A stretch of 6,160 nt of DNA from an uncultured Rhodoluna sp. (GTDB taxonomy: Bacteria > Actinomycetota > Actinomycetes > Actinomycetales > Microbacteriaceae): assembly GCA_937898095.1 (NCBI GenBank), contig CALDKR010000122.1:1-6160 (forward strand), read 5' to 3'. Under the pieces are notes generated by a model that saw nothing but the letters and a program-made list of their open reading frames with translations, made no database searches and had not been told where the DNA came from. Position 1 is the first letter of the stretch. Every line of letters begins with the position of its first letter. The translations under genes and the position numbers were made by a program. This document shows positions 5,463-6,160 of this stretch, one piece after another.

Positions 5463-5798
5463 TTAGCTGATTGGCAGGCCGGCGCGACGCCAGGCTCCAG
5501 TGCCACCAGAGACGTTGGTGACCTTGTAACCCTGACCGGCAAGGAAGTTGCATGCCTGAGCCGAACGGGCTCCCGACTGGCAGATAACGAGAATCTCTCG
5601 TTCCTTTGGAATCTCTCGCTGGTAGCGGGTCTGAAGACCGCTGAGTGGCAGGCTCTTTGCGCCAACCGCGTGGCCCGAGCGAAACTCGCCGGTCTCTCGC
5701 ACATCCACAAGGAATGTGCCCTGCTGCTGCAGTTCGCGTGCGGTCTCTACCGACACGGTCTCGTACTTCTTCTTGAATAGGTTGCCGAAAAATCCCAT
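5463..5798 (-). CDS. Single-domain rhodanese (sulfurtransferase)
   Basis: The product is 111 aa, one rhodanese domain. The N-terminal MGFFGNLFKKKY precedes ETVSVETARELQQQGTFLVDVRETGEF (the typical DVRE motif) and a GHAVGAKSLPL strand-helix. The active-site loop is CQSGARS (73-79), with Cys73 as the persulfide-carrying residue, followed by ACNFLAGQGY and VSGGTGAW. Known: such proteins pass sulfane sulfur between donors such as thiosulfate or thiol persulfides and acceptors such as cyanide, thiols or protein cysteines. The short amphipathic N-terminus is not a clear signal peptide, so it is probably cytoplasmic. AAAGGAA (5803-5809 on the plus strand) lies four bases before ATG. It lies 27 bases downstream of the CstR-like gene and 21 bases before the flavoprotein gene, so all three are probably one transcript. 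It likely shuttles persulfide sulfur to or from the rhodanese-fused reductase (inference). Confidence 0.93.
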   Translation of the reverse strand: MGFFGNLFKKKYETVSVETARELQQQGTFLVDVRETGEFRSGHAVGAKSLPLSGLQTRYQREIPKEREILVICQSGARSAQACNFLAGQGYKVTNVSGGTGAWRRAGLPIS

Positions 5799-5825
5799 GA
5801 TGTTCCTTTGTTTGAGGTGGTGTGG

Positions 5826-6083
5826 TTAGGCCAGTGACATGAAGGCCTTTTCGAGGGCCTTCTGCGACTCTTCAGAGCCAGGTGTCTGGGCGCATTTGGC
5901 CATGCCGGTCGAGATGACCGAGAAGCCGGCACGCGAGAGTGCGGTCGATGCGGCCGAGAGTTGCATGAGGATGTCGGTGCAGTCGCGACCCTCGTCGAGC
6001 ATCTTGATGATGCCGCCGATCTGGCCCTGCACTCGCACGAGGCGATCGCGGGCGGCCTTTAGTTCGCTCGGTTCAATCTGCAT
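5826..6083 (-). CDS. cstR: CsoR-family repressor, CstR-like persulfide sensor
   Basis: The product is 85 aa from ATG 6081-6083 and is all helical like the CsoR/RcnR/FrmR family: RLVRVQGQIGGIIKMLDEGRDC then TDILMQLSAASTAL. The conserved cysteines are Cys35 and Cys64, 29 residues apart as in CsoR and CstR. Copper-sensing CsoR needs a histidine four residues before the second cysteine (HxxxC). Here that position is Gly60 (GMAKC), so copper binding is unlikely and a dithiol CstR-type sensor, which responds to persulfides by forming a di- or polysulfide link, fits better. The operon partners (two rhodanese domains and a CoA-persulfide-type reductase) match the known CstR regulon theme. ATG 6083 was chosen over an upstream in-frame TTG (6126-6128) because GAAAGGTG sits before it and 85 aa is the family size. 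It probably represses its own operon through the site at 6133-6148. Confidence 0.87.
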   Translation of the reverse strand: MQIEPSELKAARDRLVRVQGQIGGIIKMLDEGRDCTDILMQLSAASTALSRAGFSVISTGMAKCAQTPGSEESQKALEKAFMSLA

Positions 6084-6087
6084 GTTG

Positions 6088-6095
6088 CACCTTTC
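6088..6095 (-). promoter_or_regulatory. Shine-Dalgarno sequence fixing the CstR-like start
   Basis: GAAAGGTG on the minus strand stands four bases before ATG 6083. The longer frame from TTG 6128 would place this site inside the coding region and add 15 polar residues not typical of the family. Confidence 0.75.
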
Positions 6096-6132
6096 ATCAC
6101 TGCTGTTGCTAGACTCGTTCTTGCTCAAGTGT

Positions 6133-6148
6133 ATACCCTAGGGGGTAT
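6133..6148. promoter_or_regulatory. CsoR/CstR-type operator upstream of the persulfide operon
   Basis: ATACCCTAGGGGGTAT has perfect 6-bp arms (ATACCC and GGGTAT) around a four-base centre and an uninterrupted G5 tract. This is the recognised look of CsoR-family operators (TACC, then C/G tract, then GGTA). It lies about 50 bases before the start of the CstR-like gene. TATACA on the minus strand, overlapping its edge, could be the -10 box, so binding would block RNA polymerase. The window ends 12 bases further on, so control of a divergent gene cannot be judged. Confidence 0.82.
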
Positions 6149-6160
6149 CAGTAAGGATGA

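Noticed and set aside
5826..6083. Copper-sensing CsoR
   Set aside because: The histidine four residues before the second cysteine is replaced by glycine, and no copper transporter or chaperone is nearby.
6084..6128. Upstream TTG start giving a 100-aa version of the CstR-like protein
   Set aside because: The ATG at 6083 has a clear ribosome binding site and gives the family's normal length; the TTG would lie close to the operator and promoter.
5839..6141. Plus-strand frame opposite the CstR-like gene
   Set aside because: It is antisense to a conserved family member and runs through the operator and leader; no ribosome binding site is seen.
1..6160. CRISPR array, tRNA or rRNA genes
   Set aside because: No regularly spaced repeats, cloverleaf-like segments or rRNA sequence were seen on reading both strands.

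Overview
The window looks like a stretch of an actinobacterial chromosome, most likely a Microbacteriaceae-type organism of moderate GC (the freshwater Rhodoluna/Aquiluna group would fit). The support is the actinobacterial form of SerA (529 aa, with the extra domain between the catalytic and ACT domains), the IlvC C-terminal sequence, the nucleotidyltransferase-like winged-helix regulator, and Shine-Dalgarno sequences before most genes. The genus is inferred from protein style only; no rRNA or marker gene is present.

Layout. (1) 1-206: the 3' end of ilvC (ketol-acid reductoisomerase) and its rho-independent terminator. (2) 224-1290: an accessory insert. It starts with a remnant of a regulator 3' end. 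It then carries a secreted four-cysteine protein (369-992) and a small coding-like frame without a normal start codon (about 1000-1281). (3) 1291-1434: a second, diverged copy of the ilvC 3' end plus terminator. (4) 1468-2049, minus strand: an intact winged-helix regulator whose last codons match the remnant at 224-271. (5) 2050-2159: a divergent promoter region with a perfect 6-bp-arm palindrome. (6) 2160-3749: serA, ending in a strong hairpin. (7) 3810-6083, minus strand: an apparent three-gene operon for low-molecular-weight thiol and persulfide handling. In transcription order it encodes a CstR-like repressor, a single-domain rhodanese and a CoA-disulfide-reductase-like flavoprotein with a C-terminal rhodanese domain. 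A CsoR/CstR-type operator lies upstream at 6133-6148.

How the parts fit. ilvC and serA are amino-acid biosynthesis genes (branched-chain amino acids; serine). The likely ancestral order was ilvC, terminator, convergent regulator, then divergent serA. In this genome the ilvC/regulator junction is present twice (62-271 and 1291-1515) as imperfect direct repeats around about 1 kb of foreign-looking DNA. This is the geometry expected if a segment carrying its own ilvC 3' end entered by recombination. The minus-strand operon is a coherent sulfur-stress module: a sensor with two conserved cysteines and no copper-ligand histidine, its probable operator, and two sulfurtransferase/reductase enzymes.

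Most noteworthy are the duplicated junction with its possible toxin/immunity-like cargo, and the compact CstR-type persulfide operon. Most of the rest is ordinary core metabolism.
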